Below, one piece after another: positions 34,760 to 42,588 of a stretch of 64,000 nt of DNA; position 1 is the first letter of the stretch; every line of letters starts with the position of its first letter. The translations under genes were made by a program, and so were the position numbers. A model generated the notes under the pieces. It had not been told where the DNA came from and searched no databases. It saw only the letters and a list, made by a program, of their open reading frames with translations. The stretch comes from Isoptericola halotolerans (GTDB taxonomy: Bacteria > Actinomycetota > Actinomycetes > Actinomycetales > Cellulomonadaceae): assembly GCF_013149785.1 (NCBI RefSeq), contig NZ_JABEZU010000001.1, positions 372,001 through 436,000 of the forward strand. Reading direction: 5' to 3'.

Positions 34760-36031
34760 TCAGGCCCGCAGCGCCTGCTCCACGTCCTCGATGATGTCCA
34801 GCGGGTCCTCGAGCCCGACGGACAGCCGCACCGTCGTGTCGGTGATCCCGACGGCGGCACGCCCCTCCGCGCCGAGCTTGCGGTGCGTGGTGGTGGCCGG
34901 GTGGGTCATGATCGACTTGGCGTCGCCCAGGTTGTTGGACAGGTCGATGATCCGCAGGGAGTCGAGGAACGCGAAGGTGTGCTTCTTCGCCTCGTCCGGC
35001 CCGGCGCCGTCGGGCACGGCGAGCTCGAAGGTGACGACGGTGCCTCCTCCGGTCTGTTGCGCCTTCGCGAGCTCGTGCTGCGGGTGCGAGGGCAGGTACG
35101 GGTAGAGCACGCGCGCGATCTCCGCACGGCCCTCGAGGGCCGTGGCGACCTGCAGGGCGGCGGCGTTCTGGGCGCGCACCCGGACGTCGAGGGTCTCGAG
35201 CCCCTTGAGCAGCACCCAGGCGTTGAACGGGCTCATCGAGGGCCCGGTGTGCCGCAGGAAGGTCTGGACCGGGCCGGCGAGGAACTCCTCGGACCCGAGG
35301 ATCGCCCCGCCGAGCACGCGCCCCTGCCCGTCGATGTGCTTGGTCGCGGAGTAGACGACGACGTCGGCGCCGAGCGCGAACGGCTTCTGCAGGATCGGCG
35401 TGGCGAACACGTTGTCGACCACGACGACGGCGCCGGCCGCGTGGGCGAGCTCGGCCACGCGGCGCACGTCCACCAGGTCCTGCATGGGGTTGGACGGCGT
35501 CTCGAAGAACACGACGTCGGCGGGGGTGGCGAGGGCCTGCTCCCACTGCTCGGGGACGTGTCCGTCCACCAGGTCGACCTGCACGCCCCACGTGGCGAGG
35601 ATCTCGTCGTAGATGACGTTGGTCGAGCCGAACAGCGCGCGGGCGGAGACGATGCGTGAACCGCTGGACACCAGGGCCGCCAGCGTGGTGAACACCGCGG
35701 ACATGCCGCTGGCGGTCGCGTAGCAGGCCTCGGCGCCCTCGATGAGGCGCAGCCGCTCCTCGAAGGTGCGCACGGTGGGGTTGCCGTAGCGCGAGTACAT
35801 GAAGCGCGAGGTCTCGCCGGCGAACGCCGCCTCGGCGTCGGCGGCCGAGGAGTACGTGTAGCCCTGCGTCAGGAAGAGGCCCTCGGACATCTCCTCGAAG
35901 TCGGAGCGGCGGTGACCGCCGCGCACGGCGAGCGTGGCCGGGCGGACGCCGTCGGGCAGCGGGCCACGGCCGGAGCCGCCCGGCCTGGTGGCGTCGGCGC
36001 CGGGCCCGGTGGGGACCTCGGCGCCGGTCAC
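34760..36031 (-). CDS. metZ: O-succinylhomoserine sulfhydrylase / cystathionine gamma-synthase family
   Basis: A 423-residue PLP enzyme of the Cys/Met metabolism family. Visible motifs are SRYGNPTVRTFEERL, the PLP-ring stacking ASGMSAV, FFETPSNPMQDLVD and the PLP lysine in VVYSATKHIDGQGR. Length and sequence fit MetZ, which makes homocysteine from O-succinyl (or O-acetyl) homoserine and sulfide. The GTG overlaps the rhodanese stop by 4 bases (GTGA), so the sulfur-carrier and the enzyme are co-translated. Both are under the S-box-like leader at 36494-36590. Confidence 0.88.
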   Translation of the reverse strand: MTGAEVPTGPGADATRPGGSGRGPLPDGVRPATLAVRGGHRRSDFEEMSEGLFLTQGYTYSSAADAEAAFAGETSRFMYSRYGNPTVRTFEERLRLIEGAEACYATASGMSAVFTTLAALVSSGSRIVSARALFGSTNVIYDEILATWGVQVDLVDGHVPEQWEQALATPADVVFFETPSNPMQDLVDVRRVAELAHAAGAVVVVDNVFATPILQKPFALGADVVVYSATKHIDGQGRVLGGAILGSEEFLAGPVQTFLRHTGPSMSPFNAWVLLKGLETLDVRVRAQNAAALQVATALEGRAEIARVLYPYLPSHPQHELAKAQQTGGGTVVTFELAVPDGAGPDEAKKHTFAFLDSLRIIDLSNNLGDAKSIMTHPATTTHRKLGAEGRAAVGITDTTVRLSVGLEDPLDIIEDVEQALRA

Positions 36032-36483
36032 GCCGTGGCCTCGTCGTAGGAGCCCCAGGGCAGTCCGCGCACCTTCCAGCCCTGCTGGTCGCGGACGCCG
36101 CCGAAGCCGGGTGCGCCCTCGAAGCCCTCGAGGACGTTGTAGGACGGCCCGATGCCGGCGGACGTGGCCAGGCGGGCGGCACCGATGGAGCGCTGCCCCG
36201 AGCGGCACAGGAAGACGACCGGCTTGTCGGGGCCGACGCCGGCGGTCTCCAGCTCGGCGAGGAACGCGGGGTTGGGCCGACCGTCCGCGGTGACCCACTG
36301 GCTGAAGACGGTGTCCTTGCCGAGCCCGGTGACGTCGGGGACGCCGACGGTGCGCCACTCGCCGTCGGTGCGGACGTCGACGAGCACGGCGTCCGGGTCG
36401 GCGGAGAGCAGGTCCCAGGCCTGCTGCGGGGTGATGTCCCCGGCGTAGCCCTGCGCGGGGCGGGCCTCGATCGGTGCGGTCAT
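36028..36483 (-). CDS. rhodanese-domain sulfurtransferase
   Basis: A 151-residue single-domain rhodanese. The persulfide-forming Cys is C93 in FLCRSGQRS; the entry loop is LVDVRTDGEWRTVGVPD. The last residues (WKVRGLPWG) match rhodaneses linked to methionine synthesis. It may pass sulfur to MetZ, with which it is translationally coupled. GGGAGG lies about 7 bases before the ATG at 36483, and the leader just upstream is structured. Confidence 0.9.
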   Translation of the reverse strand: MTAPIEARPAQGYAGDITPQQAWDLLSADPDAVLVDVRTDGEWRTVGVPDVTGLGKDTVFSQWVTADGRPNPAFLAELETAGVGPDKPVVFLCRSGQRSIGAARLATSAGIGPSYNVLEGFEGAPGFGGVRDQQGWKVRGLPWGSYDEATA

Positions 36484-36493
36484 GGCACTCCTC

Positions 36494-36590
36494 CCATCGG
36501 TCGTGGCGGTAGCACCGCGTCCGAGGGCTGAAGGCCCCCGCGGGTTGCTGCGGCGTCGACGTGCCACGTCACTCGGCCGCTCGGGATGGT
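36494..36590 (-). promoter_or_regulatory. candidate SAM-I (S-box)-like leader of rhodanese-metZ
   Basis: On the reverse strand the leader has the S-box-like order: GAG, a short helix GTGGC/GCCGC, AGCAACCC, a variable hairpin and GGTGCTACCGCC. CCATC (36585-36589) can pair with GATGG (36494-36498), which abuts the GGGAGG ribosome site, giving a translational OFF switch. The P2b/pseudoknot part of typical S-boxes is short or absent. An open frame of 30 codons (36572 to 36480) ending in ATGA overlap also spans it, so an attenuating leader peptide is an alternative. Confidence 0.5.
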
Positions 36591-36671
36591 CAGGGCGATC
36601 GTACGACACCGCGTCCGTTGGATGGACAGTCCGTCTCGCAGGCTGGGCACCGGGTCGGGTGCACACCGCGG

Positions 36672-37262
36672 TCAGCCCTCGTAGCGGAGCTCGACGCGAC
36701 GGTTCTGCTCGCGGGCCTCGGCCACTGCGTCCTCGTCGCCGCGCTCGTCGACCTTGAGCCGGCTCTCGCCGAAGCCCTCGACGTCCAGGTCCAGGTCGTC
36801 CCGGGCCTGCTCGATCGCTGCGGCGACGGCATCTGCGCGCCGTTCGGACAACCCTTGGTTGAACTCCGCGGTGTCGACCGTGTCGGTGTGACCGTGGACC
36901 TTCACCGTGGCGTCCTGAGGGATGTCGGCGACCAGCTCGCCGACGCGCCGGACCGCGTCGTCGGACAGCTCCGACTCCGAGGGGTCGAAGAGGATGTCGG
37001 AGGACAGCGTCACGACCGTCTCCTCGTCCTCCTGCTCGACCGTCTGCACCTCGTGGACGCTCCGGGCGGGGTCTGCCCAGGAGGTGACGGAGCGGCCCGG
37101 GTCGGACCACTCGACGATCGACTGGGCGATCTCCCGGGGCGTCGGGTCCTCGAAGCCCAGTTCCTCCGGTGTGGGCCACTCCGCGGTGGACGGGGTGGAG
37201 GCCACGAACGCCAACGTGAGCGCGGCGGCGAGGTGGATGCTGTGCGCGGGCACGCGGATCAC
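36672..37262 (-). CDS. OmpA-family peptidoglycan-associated protein
   Basis: A 196-residue secreted protein with a signal peptide (about 1-26, IHLAAALTLAFVASTPSTA), a linker and an OmpA domain (about 85-195). The wall-binding core reads ILFDPSESELS, KVHGHTDTVDTAEFNQGLSERRADAV and the tail EQNRRVELRYEG, typical of residues contacting diaminopimelate. The GTG overlaps the stop of the upstream lipoprotein by 4 bases. OmpA domains in Gram-positives anchor protein complexes to the wall; context suggests a complex with that lipoprotein. Confidence 0.88.
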   Translation of the reverse strand: MIRVPAHSIHLAAALTLAFVASTPSTAEWPTPEELGFEDPTPREIAQSIVEWSDPGRSVTSWADPARSVHEVQTVEQEDEETVVTLSSDILFDPSESELSDDAVRRVGELVADIPQDATVKVHGHTDTVDTAEFNQGLSERRADAVAAAIEQARDDLDLDVEGFGESRLKVDERGDEDAVAEAREQNRRVELRYEG

Positions 37263-37915
37263 TCCCCGGAGGTCAGCGGGACGTCGTCGAACACGGGCCA
37301 CGAGCTGCTGATCTGGACGTCGACGGCCGAGACGTCGTCCTGGGGGGCCGCGAAGAAGATCTGGAACCCGATCGACTCGCCCTGGGCCGCCTCGGCGTCG
37401 TGCCAGTTGGCGTGGTGGATCGGCTGGTACGTCTTCAGGTGGGCGCGGTCGACGAGCTGCGGCCTGTCCGTGCCCAGCAGGGTGTACACCGAGGACAGGC
37501 CGTTGCCGCTGCCCACGAACTGGGGCGTCAGGACCAGGCGTAGCTCGGTGGTGCTGCCGTCGGTGGTCAGCGACTCGATGCCGACGCGTACGTCGTCGTC
37601 GGTGCCGGGGAGGGTGAAGGTCGCGTCGGCGACGACCTGGTCGGGGTCGGCAGGCGTCACGCCGATGACATCCGTCCGGGAGGCGTCGGCGGTGGTGTCG
37701 TTCTCGGGCGCCGGGGTCGCGGCGTCGTCGTCGCTGACGTCGTCGCCCTCGTCGTCTGTGTCGGGATCGGACGGTGCCCCGTCGGTCTCGGGCTGCGTGC
37801 TGCTCTGGACGGCCTCGCCCTCGAACGTGGCGTCCTCGGTGCCGAACAGCGCGCAGCCGGACAGGCTGAGCGAGGCGAGCAGGGCGACCGGGACGAGTCG
37901 GGTGATGGTGCGCAT
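37259..37915 (-). CDS. lipoprotein of unknown function
   Basis: A 218-residue lipoprotein. AAGGAGAA precedes the ATG; the signal peptide RLVPVALLASLSLSGC has its lipobox Cys at residue 21. A very acidic Asp/Thr/Glu-rich linker covers about residues 28-85. The C-terminal domain (about 90-215) is beta-rich (DATFTLPGTDDDVRVGIESLTTDGSTTELRLVLTP...) and unassigned. It is co-translated with the OmpA-like protein. About 100 bases separate it from the kinase gene upstream. Confidence 0.8.
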   Translation of the reverse strand: MRTITRLVPVALLASLSLSGCALFGTEDATFEGEAVQSSTQPETDGAPSDPDTDDEGDDVSDDDAATPAPENDTTADASRTDVIGVTPADPDQVVADATFTLPGTDDDVRVGIESLTTDGSTTELRLVLTPQFVGSGNGLSSVYTLLGTDRPQLVDRAHLKTYQPIHHANWHDAEAAQGESIGFQIFFAAPQDDVSAVDVQISSSWPVFDDVPLTSGE

Positions 37916-38015
37916 GGCGTTCTCCTTGATCGGTGGACACCTGGTGGGTCGTCGAGCAGCCCGGAAAAGTTGCATGCGGGGGCGCGCCGATGTCATTCGA
38001 TGATGTCGGTGCTGG

Positions 38016-39260
38016 TCATGGCGTGACCCGCAGGGGAAGATCGGCCTCGAGCGGGCGGTCGCCGTCGCGAGTCTGGAGGCGTACCCGCGCCTGGCCGGTG
38101 GACGCCGGCGTGAGCGTGATCGACGGTTCGTCGGCCACGTACTGACCGGTGGGCAGCACCCAGACCCAGTGCTCGGTCCCCGCGACGTCGGCCACGAAGG
38201 TGGCTGTCTCGCCGACGGAGACCTGCGTGGGCCCCTCGATCGCCACCCGGACGGTATCGGTCCGGTCCGGTGGCGCCGGGCCGGGGCCGAGCAGCGCACC
38301 CAGCGTCAGCCCTGCGACCAGTGCCGCCGTCGATGCCGTCGCGGCGACGCGGACCGTCCGTCGCCGCCGTGGCGGTGCGTCCGGTGCGTCCTGCGCGGGG
38401 GCGGCAGCGACGGGCTGTGCGTCCTGTGGTGGGCGCGGCACGGGTGGTGGGGTGAGCGCGCGCTCGACGTCGGCGAGCCACTGTGCGGCGTCGTCGTGCC
38501 GGTCGGTGGGGTCTGCGGCCAGGGAGCGGTGCAGGGCGTCGTCCAGCGCGTCGGGCAGCTCGGCGCCGTCGCACAGCCATCGCATCAGCGCCGACATGGC
38601 CCACAGGTCGGCTCTGGTGTCGACGCGTCCCGGCCCGGCGGACTGCTCAGGCGGACGGAAGCCCTCGGTGCCGCCCGCCACGGTGAGCCCGGAGCTGACC
38701 GCCAGGTCTTTGCACATGCCCAGGTCGGCGACGAGCAGACGTTCGTCCTGGGCGACGACGCGTCCGGGCGCGGTGCCGTGCGGTGTCTCGTCGGGCGCCG
38801 CGGTCGTGGCCTCTGCCGACGTCAGCAGCACGTTGCCGGGGCTGAGGTCCCGGTGCACGATCTGCACGCGGTGCACGGCCTCGACGGCCGCTGTCAGGCC
38901 GCGGGCGACGGCGAGCACGTCGTCGACGGACGCCGTCCACCCGCTCGAGCGCAGGCGTCGCACCCGGTCCCGGAGCGTGCCCCGGTCGGCGCGCTCCAGC
39001 ACCAGGAACGGCTGCTGACCTGCCGACTCGCCGATGTCGTGCACGGCGACCACGTGCGGGCTCCGGACTCGCCGCAGCGCGCGACCCTCGGCGATGAACC
39101 GTTCGCGGACCTCGGGGTTGATGCTGTGGTTCTCCGCGAGCACCTTGACGACGACGTCGTCGTCGAGCCGGTCGTCCCGGGCGGCGTGGACGGTGGCGAA
39201 GGAACCGGCGCCGAGCACGATCCCCAGACGGTAGCGGCCGACCCGTGACGCGCCCGTCAC
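38016..39260 (-). CDS. transmembrane Ser/Thr protein kinase with extracellular Ig-like domain
   Basis: A 414-residue Hanks-type kinase. The glycine loop LGAGSF, Lys in VVVK (K39), catalytic HRDLSPGN (H136-N143) and DLG (D179-G181, in place of DFG) are present. A linker rich in Pro leads to one transmembrane helix (about 302-325, VAATASTAALVAGLTLGALL) and an extracellular PKD/Ig-like domain of about 80 residues. No PASTA repeats. The GTG start overlaps the sigma factor stop by 4 bases. It probably regulates that sigma factor or its partners. Confidence 0.88.
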   Translation of the reverse strand: MTGASRVGRYRLGIVLGAGSFATVHAARDDRLDDDVVVKVLAENHSINPEVRERFIAEGRALRRVRSPHVVAVHDIGESAGQQPFLVLERADRGTLRDRVRRLRSSGWTASVDDVLAVARGLTAAVEAVHRVQIVHRDLSPGNVLLTSAEATTAAPDETPHGTAPGRVVAQDERLLVADLGMCKDLAVSSGLTVAGGTEGFRPPEQSAGPGRVDTRADLWAMSALMRWLCDGAELPDALDDALHRSLAADPTDRHDDAAQWLADVERALTPPPVPRPPQDAQPVAAAPAQDAPDAPPRRRRTVRVAATASTAALVAGLTLGALLGPGPAPPDRTDTVRVAIEGPTQVSVGETATFVADVAGTEHWVWVLPTGQYVADEPSITLTPASTGQARVRLQTRDGDRPLEADLPLRVTP

Positions 39261-39871
39261 ATCTCCCCCAGGCGGGCCGCGACCAGCGCGCGACCCCGGG
39301 AGACCTGGGCCTTGACGGTGCCGACCGGGCGGCAGAGCCGTTCGGCGACCTGCGCGTAGGTGAGACCATCGATGTCCCGCAGCGCCACCGGTGCGCGGTA
39401 GATCTCCGGCAGGCCGGACAGGGCGTCCCGGACGCTGGCGCGTGTCGCCAGCATCGAGCTCATCCGTTCCCCGGGGCCGATGTCGTCGTCGGGCAGGGAG
39501 GTGGTGGCGCGGCGCCGGCGCAGGTGGTCCACGACGCGGCGCCGGACGATGCTGTGCACCCAGGTCGTCACCCTGGACGTCCCGGCGAAGCCGTGGATCG
39601 ACGTCGCCACCGAGATCAGCACGTCCTGCGAGACGTCGTCCACGTCGTTCTCGTCGAGGAGGGCGGCTCGTACGAAACGCCGGACCACGCCGGAGTCGTC
39701 GAGGAGCTCGACCAGCAGCTCGACGGCGAGCTCGTCGCCGTCGGCCGCGTACCGGGCGAGCGTCGCGAGGGCGTCGTCGTCGGCGGCCTCGAAGGCGATC
39801 CGGCGCGCCGTCGCGGGGTCCGCACCCTCCAGTGCCCGTGCCAGGCCGTCGAGCATCCCGTCCCCCCGCAT
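39257..39871 (-). CDS. ECF-type RNA polymerase sigma factor
   Basis: A 204-residue sigma-70-like factor. A non-canonical N-terminus of about 45 residues precedes region 2 (DVDDVSQDVLISVATSIHGF... VTTWVHSIVRRRVVDHLRRRR) and region 4 (LPEIYRAPVALRDIDGLTYAQVAERLCRPVGTVKAQVSRGR). Instead of an anti-sigma factor the next gene encodes a Ser/Thr kinase, co-translated by GTGA overlap, which suggests control by phosphorylation as in kinase-linked ECF groups. The ATG at 39871 has GGAG six bases upstream; the frame is open to an ATG at 39895. Confidence 0.87.
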   Translation of the reverse strand: MRGDGMLDGLARALEGADPATARRIAFEAADDDALATLARYAADGDELAVELLVELLDDSGVVRRFVRAALLDENDVDDVSQDVLISVATSIHGFAGTSRVTTWVHSIVRRRVVDHLRRRRATTSLPDDDIGPGERMSSMLATRASVRDALSGLPEIYRAPVALRDIDGLTYAQVAERLCRPVGTVKAQVSRGRALVAARLGEM

Positions 39872-39961
39872 CGATCTCCGATCGATCCTATCCATACCAG
39901 ATGATGAGACATGGAGCCCACCTGTTGACACCGCCCGTGTCGATTGGTGACCATGACGACA

Positions 39962-40088
39962 GGTCATGAGCGCCAGCGCGAAGCCCCGGCTCGCTGGCCG
40001 GCAACCCTCCCCTCGCGGCGGGGTGCCCCGGGTGACGACCAGGCACGGCGCCGACCGGCGTCCGGCAAGCGCGGGGAGGCCCCTCCCC
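39962..40088 (+). ncRNA. SAM-IV-type riboswitch
   Basis: The leader matches the actinobacterial SAM-IV family: GGTCATGAG at 39962-39970, the P2 helix GCCAGCG/CGCTGGC, the conserved GGCAACCCTCC, a GC-rich P3 hairpin and GGGTGACGACC closing P1 near 40040. Downstream GGGGAG and CTCCCC (40073-40088) form a hairpin; the CCTCCCC arm could otherwise pair with the GAGGAGG ribosome site, suggesting translational control. S-adenosylmethionine binding would repress the aminotransferase gene at 40109. Confidence 0.85.
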
Positions 40089-40108
40089 GAACGAACGAGG
40101 AGGACGTC

Positions 40109-41545
40109 ATGACCACGCTCACCGAGCACCCCGCCTGTCCGGGCACGGACGCCACCGTCGCGGACCTCGCCCCGCTGCTGCCCGTCGTCGGGCACGAGAC
40201 GCTCGCCCCCCTCGTCGACGGCCGGCGCGTGCCGTACGCGAACCTCGACGTCGCCGCCTCGGCCCCGGCGCTGCAGGCCGTCGCCGACCGCATCACCCGC
40301 ACGCTGCCGCTGTACGCCTCCGTGCACCGCGGCGCCGGCTACCTCTCGCAGGTCTCCACCTCCCTCTACGAGGCGGCGCGACGCACGATCGGTGCGTTCG
40401 TCGGTGCCCGCGAGGACGACGCGACGCTCATCGTGCGCAACACCACCGACGCGCTCAACCTGCTCGCCGGTTGCCTCCCGACCTCCGACGACGGTGCCCC
40501 CGGCCGCGTCCTCGTCCTCGACGTCGAGCACCACGCGAACTTCCTGCCCTGGCAGCGCGGCGCCGACGCCACCGTGCTGACCGGCCGGGCCACGGCCGCC
40601 GAGACGGTCGTCGCGCTGCGTGACGAGCTGACCGCGGGTGCCACGTCCGGGCGGCCCTACGCGCTGCTCGCCCTGACCGGTGCCTCGAACGTCACCGGCG
40701 AGGTGCTGCCGGTCGCCGACATCGTGGCAGCGGCCCACGCCGTCGGCACGCGCGTGCTCCTCGACGGGGCCCAGCTCGTGCCGCACCGCCGCTTCTCCCT
40801 GGCCGGGACCGGCGTCGACTACCTGGCCTTCTCCGGGCACAAGACGTACGCGCCGTTCGGCGCCGGGGTGCTCGTCGGCCGGCGCGACTGGCTCGACGCC
40901 GGCACCCCCTACCTGGCCGGCGGCGGCGCCGTGCGCAGCGTGCGCGTGGACGGCACCGAGTGGCACGACGGCCCCGCCCGGCACGAGGCCGGCTCGCCGA
41001 ACGTGCTCGGCGCCGTGGCGCTCGCGGCCGCCTGCGAGGCGCTCGCCGACGTCGACGGCGAGACGTTGCGCGAGCACGAGAACGTGCTGCGCGGCCGCCT
41101 GGTGGCCGGGCTCGAGACGATCGACGGTGTGGAGATCGTGCGGCTGTGGCCCGACGCGGCCGACGCCGTCGGGGTCGTGACGTTCACCGTCGACGGCTAC
41201 GAGCCGGGTCACGTCGCGGCCTACCTGTCCGCCGAGCACGGCGTCGGGGTGCGGGACGGCCGGTTCTGCGCGCACCCGCTGCTCTCCCGCCTGGGGTACG
41301 GCGCCGGCGCGGTCCGCTCGTCGGTCGGGGTCGGCACGGCCGGCGAGGAGGTCGAGCGGCTCGTGGCCGCGGTCCGGACCCTCGTGACCGAGGGGCCCCG
41401 GGCGCGCTACGACGTCGTCGACGGCCTGTGGATCGTGGTGGACGACCCGCGCCCGGTGCCGGAGGGCTCCGGCCTCGAGGGGCTGCTGGCCACCGCCGGC
41501 CCGGGCCGCGACGAGGCCTTCGGCTGCCTGCCCGAGGACGCCTGA
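40109..41545 (+). CDS. SufS-like class V aminotransferase (cysteine desulfurase family)
   Basis: A 478-residue PLP enzyme. The PLP lysine is K245 in FSGHKTYAP, with VRNTTDALNLLAG and a DGAQ Asp in the cofactor site. The active-site cysteine aligns with C387 in GRFCAHP, as in SufS-type desulfurases. There is a C-terminal extension of about 50 residues and no isc or suf genes nearby. GAGGAGG lies 6-7 bases before the ATG. Control by a SAM-IV riboswitch links it to methionine/SAM sulfur flux rather than Fe-S assembly; the true reaction is unknown. Confidence 0.85.
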   Translation: MTTLTEHPACPGTDATVADLAPLLPVVGHETLAPLVDGRRVPYANLDVAASAPALQAVADRITRTLPLYASVHRGAGYLSQVSTSLYEAARRTIGAFVGAREDDATLIVRNTTDALNLLAGCLPTSDDGAPGRVLVLDVEHHANFLPWQRGADATVLTGRATAAETVVALRDELTAGATSGRPYALLALTGASNVTGEVLPVADIVAAAHAVGTRVLLDGAQLVPHRRFSLAGTGVDYLAFSGHKTYAPFGAGVLVGRRDWLDAGTPYLAGGGAVRSVRVDGTEWHDGPARHEAGSPNVLGAVALAAACEALADVDGETLREHENVLRGRLVAGLETIDGVEIVRLWPDAADAVGVVTFTVDGYEPGHVAAYLSAEHGVGVRDGRFCAHPLLSRLGYGAGAVRSSVGVGTAGEEVERLVAAVRTLVTEGPRARYDVVDGLWIVVDDPRPVPEGSGLEGLLATAGPGRDEAFGCLPEDA

Positions 41546-41560
41546 CCCTCCGATCTCGCG

Positions 41561-42031
41561 TCAGCGGGGGGCGAGTGCCGCGCGCACCTCGTCCGCCGAG
41601 AAGCTCGACACGGGCAGGGCAGAGGTGCGGGCCGAGCGCACCGCTCCGCCGTCGTCGACCACGAACGTGCCGCTGTGCTGCAGCAGGGCGATCTTCTGCA
41701 GTCCCACGTCGGAGTGGTCGCCGGTGGCCCAGACCTCGGCCAGCGGTGCCCGGCGCGCCGCGCGCCCGGCGGCCGTGGCGGCCTCGGGGGAGGACCCGGG
41801 GGCCAGGAGCAGGAACGCCGCGCCGTGCAGCTCCCCGGCGTCGTGCATGCGCTGGACCGTGGCCGCGTGCGCGAGGCAGACCGGGCACGTCGCCGAGCGC
41901 ATGAAGTGCACGACGGCGGGGCGCCCGGCCAGCACGTCGGCGAGCGTGCGTCGCTGCCCGTCGGGAGCGACGAGCCCCAGCGGCGGCAGGGTGGTGCCCA
42001 GGGCGGGGTGGTGCGAGGCGTCGATGCTCAT
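41561..42031 (-). CDS. AhpC/TSA-family redoxin
   Basis: A 156-residue thioredoxin-fold protein. The core shows LADVLAGRPAVVHFMRSATCPVCLAHAA with a CPVC active-site pair near residues 49-52, then TFVVDDGGAVR. It should reduce peroxides or disulfides. It is divergent from a MarR regulator gene and shares an intergenic region with it containing phased direct repeats, so MarR control is likely. It is convergent with the SufS-like gene. Confidence 0.85.
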   Translation of the reverse strand: MSIDASHHPALGTTLPPLGLVAPDGQRRTLADVLAGRPAVVHFMRSATCPVCLAHAATVQRMHDAGELHGAAFLLLAPGSSPEAATAAGRAARRAPLAEVWATGDHSDVGLQKIALLQHSGTFVVDDGGAVRSARTSALPVSSFSADEVRAALAPR

Positions 42032-42060
42032 CGGGGTCCTCCGTCGTAGACTGGAGCCTT

Positions 42061-42089
42061 ATCGTCAATCGGCTTGCGCATATTGTCAA
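42061..42089. promoter_or_regulatory. 21-bp phased direct repeats between redoxin and marR
   Basis: ATCGTCAA (42061-42068) and ATTGTCAA (42082-42089) lie exactly 21 bases apart on the forward strand, two helical turns. On the reverse strand the second gives TTGACAAT, a good -35 element for the redoxin gene. The geometry suits a regulator binding one face of DNA, probably the MarR protein encoded next door. Confidence 0.5.
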
Positions 42090-42103
42090 GGGAGTTGCCT
42101 AGT

Positions 42104-42574
42104 TTGTACGACGAGACGCTCGCCCGGCTGGCCGCCGGTGCCCGCGACGACCTGGGCTTCCTCCTGCTGACCGCGGCCGACGCCGTCGTCGCGGCAACCC
42201 TCGCGGAGGTGGCCGGCCAGGGGTACCCGCAGATCCGCCGCGTCCACGTGCCCGTCTTCGTGCACCTGGACCCCGACGGCACCACGATCAGCACCCTCGC
42301 CGCCCGAGCGGGCGTGACGCGGCAGGCGATGACCGGCGTCGTGCGCGAGCTCGAGGAGGAAGGGTTCGTGAGCACCGCGCCCGACCCCGAGGACCGGCGC
42401 GCGCGGCGGGTGTCCCTCACGGCCTCGGGCGCCGAGTACTGCCGGGCCGCGACCGCCGCCAGCGAGCGGCTCAGCGCCCGGTGGGCCGACCGCCTCGGTC
42501 CGGAGGCGGTGGACGTGCTGCGCGACCAGCTCCGTCAGCTCGCGGCCGGGTCGTCGCCGACCGTCCCCGACTGA
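42104..42574 (+). CDS. MarR-family transcriptional regulator
   Basis: A 156-residue winged-helix regulator. The MarR wing and recognition helix region reads TTISTLAARAGVTRQAMTGVVRELEEEGFVSTAPDPEDRRARRVSLT. I chose TTG at 42104, with AAGGGAG nine bases upstream; TTGs at 42074 and 42095 are also in frame, so the start is uncertain. It is divergent from the redoxin gene and convergent with the amidase. No redox cysteine other than EYCRAA is obvious. Confidence 0.82.
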   Translation: MYDETLARLAAGARDDLGFLLLTAADAVVAATLAEVAGQGYPQIRRVHVPVFVHLDPDGTTISTLAARAGVTRQAMTGVVRELEEEGFVSTAPDPEDRRARRVSLTASGAEYCRAATAASERLSARWADRLGPEAVDVLRDQLRQLAAGSSPTVPD

Positions 42575-42588
42575 GCGGGCCGGCGGGG

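Noticed and set aside
36484-37179. Extension of the rhodanese frame upstream by over 200 codons
   Set aside because: Basic low-complexity sequence over the OmpA gene; the ATG at 36483 with GGGAGG is the start.
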